Shown piece after piece: positions 63,588-64,000 of a stretch of DNA of 64,000 nt; position 1 is the first letter of the stretch; the number at the start of each line of letters is the position of its first letter. Position numbers and translations under genes: made by a program. The DNA comes from DASXTC01 sp036505635. Its GTDB lineage: Bacteria; Acidobacteriota; Polarisedimenticolia; JACPZX01; DASXTC01. Under the pieces are notes generated by a model, which was not told the DNA's origin, made no database searches, and saw only the letters and a list, made by a program, of their open reading frames with translations. The DNA is taken from the NCBI GenBank assembly GCA_036505635.1, contig DASXTC010000081.1, forward strand, positions 23,600 through 87,599, written 5' to 3'.

Positions 63588-64000
63588 ATGAGTCACTCAC
63601 TACAGCCCAGCCTGACCGCCCAGCAAAGCGCCTACCTGAAGCTCCAGGGCCGGTACATGGGGACGATGCGGGGGCTGCCGGCGGGTAAGCGAGCGACCGT
63701 GAAGAGGATCCGCGCCGCGAAGGGGATCCGGGCGGCGATCGCGGCGGCGAGGAGGATGGGGGGGGGTGACCTCACCTGTGGCCCCGCGGCCTGCGAAGGG
63801 CCGGAGGGCCGTCTCCGACAAGCCAATTCCGAGGGACGAGCAAGGGGTGGGAGTGTCCGCCGCCGGTTCCCCTTCTGTCCAACGACGCCGGCGAGGCGGA
63901 CCACACGGCGCCGCCCCGCGATTCGACGTCGTGAACAGGCGATCCGGTTCTCTGTGACACCTGGTGTAACAGCCTCCCTGCCGCTCCCCGGCACCCGCAT
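63588..64000 (+). CDS. Small conserved-type gene, copy 2 (interrupted by a G-tract frameshift; runs off the window)
   Basis: From ATG 63588 the frame encodes SLTAQQSAYLKLQGRYMGTM, RGLPAGKRATVKRIRAAKG and IRAAIAAARRM, a small basic helical protein. After ARRM a run of nine G (63758-63766) is met; with one more G a TGA would follow at once at 63767-63769, ending the protein at about 60 residues. As written the frame continues with low-complexity coding to the window edge. The same protein in copy 1 ends shortly after ARR. I think the real gene ends at 63769. CCGGCCATTAATA (63574-63586) precedes it, as in copy 1. Confidence 0.6.
   Translation, partial: MSHSLQPSLTAQQSAYLKLQGRYMGTMRGLPAGKRATVKRIRAAKGIRAAIAAARRMGGGDLTCGPAACEGPEGRLRQANSEGRARGGSVRRRFPFCPTTPARRTTRRRPAIRRREQAIRFSVTPGVTASLPLPGTR

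Overview
The window is GC-rich (roughly two thirds G+C by eye) bacterial chromosome from a diderm. It has periplasmic multihaem and thioredoxin proteins, an RND efflux system, LapA/LapB-like membrane protein, M16 peptidases and FG-GAP and thrombospondin-type-3 surface proteins. An EF-G of the mitochondrial/spirochaete-like type, an MglB-MglA pair, a Ser/Thr kinase fused to a WD40-like propeller, and an ECF sigma/anti-sigma/CHAT cluster together point to Acidobacteriota or a neighbouring phylum. That placement is inference from gene content; no rRNA or universal marker set is present to settle it.

Layout. 1-7.1 kb: the end of a secreted PA-domain protein, an orphan small gene, a hybrid histidine kinase, a DUF3109-like Cys-cluster protein, and (minus strand) a DsbA-like/hexahaem fusion with a TlpA-like partner. 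7.2-19.2 kb: housekeeping block on the plus strand: SRP RNA, dnaX, ybaB, recR, mglB/mglA, rplU, rpmA, obg, nadD, rsfS, a degenerate AAA+ regulator, rlmH, a DksA-type zinc-finger gene, a LapA-LapB fusion, gpmI. 19.2-23.9 kb: comF, a cyclophilin, a TMTC-type membrane TPR protein and an SDR. 23.8-34.2 kb (minus): cvpA, a degenerate metallo-beta-lactamase-fold gene with a probable ATT start, a RecA-fold ATPase and fusA; then a 273-bp palindromic element; then two M16 peptidase subunits, a small unknown gene and dacB. 34.4-41.9 kb: one periplasmic adaptor and two RND pumps. 41.9-46.2 kb (minus): TerB-like gene, a decayed HNH endonuclease gene, carbonic-anhydrase-like gene, flotillin and NfeD. 46.2-56.3 kb: accessory cell-surface genes (cupin, DUF900-type hydrolase, FG-GAP/ASPIC protein, GT39, a 1370-residue secreted protein). 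56.4-60.5 kb (minus): ECF sigma, membrane anti-sigma and TPR-CHAT protease. 60.6-64 kb: a Ser/Thr kinase with a propeller domain, flanked by two damaged copies of a small-protein gene.

Most noteworthy: (1) the 273-bp near-perfect palindrome at 28070-28342 with a solo end at 7115-7151; (2) the DsbA-like thioredoxin fused to six c-type haems, with a TlpA-like gene overlapping it; (3) the sigma/anti-sigma/CHAT operon in which the caspase-like domain appears to face the periplasm; (4) the small-gene cassette duplicated around the kinase, both copies interrupted; (5) the HNH pseudogene that has lost exactly its catalytic core; and (6) several unusual start codons and convergent 3' gene overlaps.
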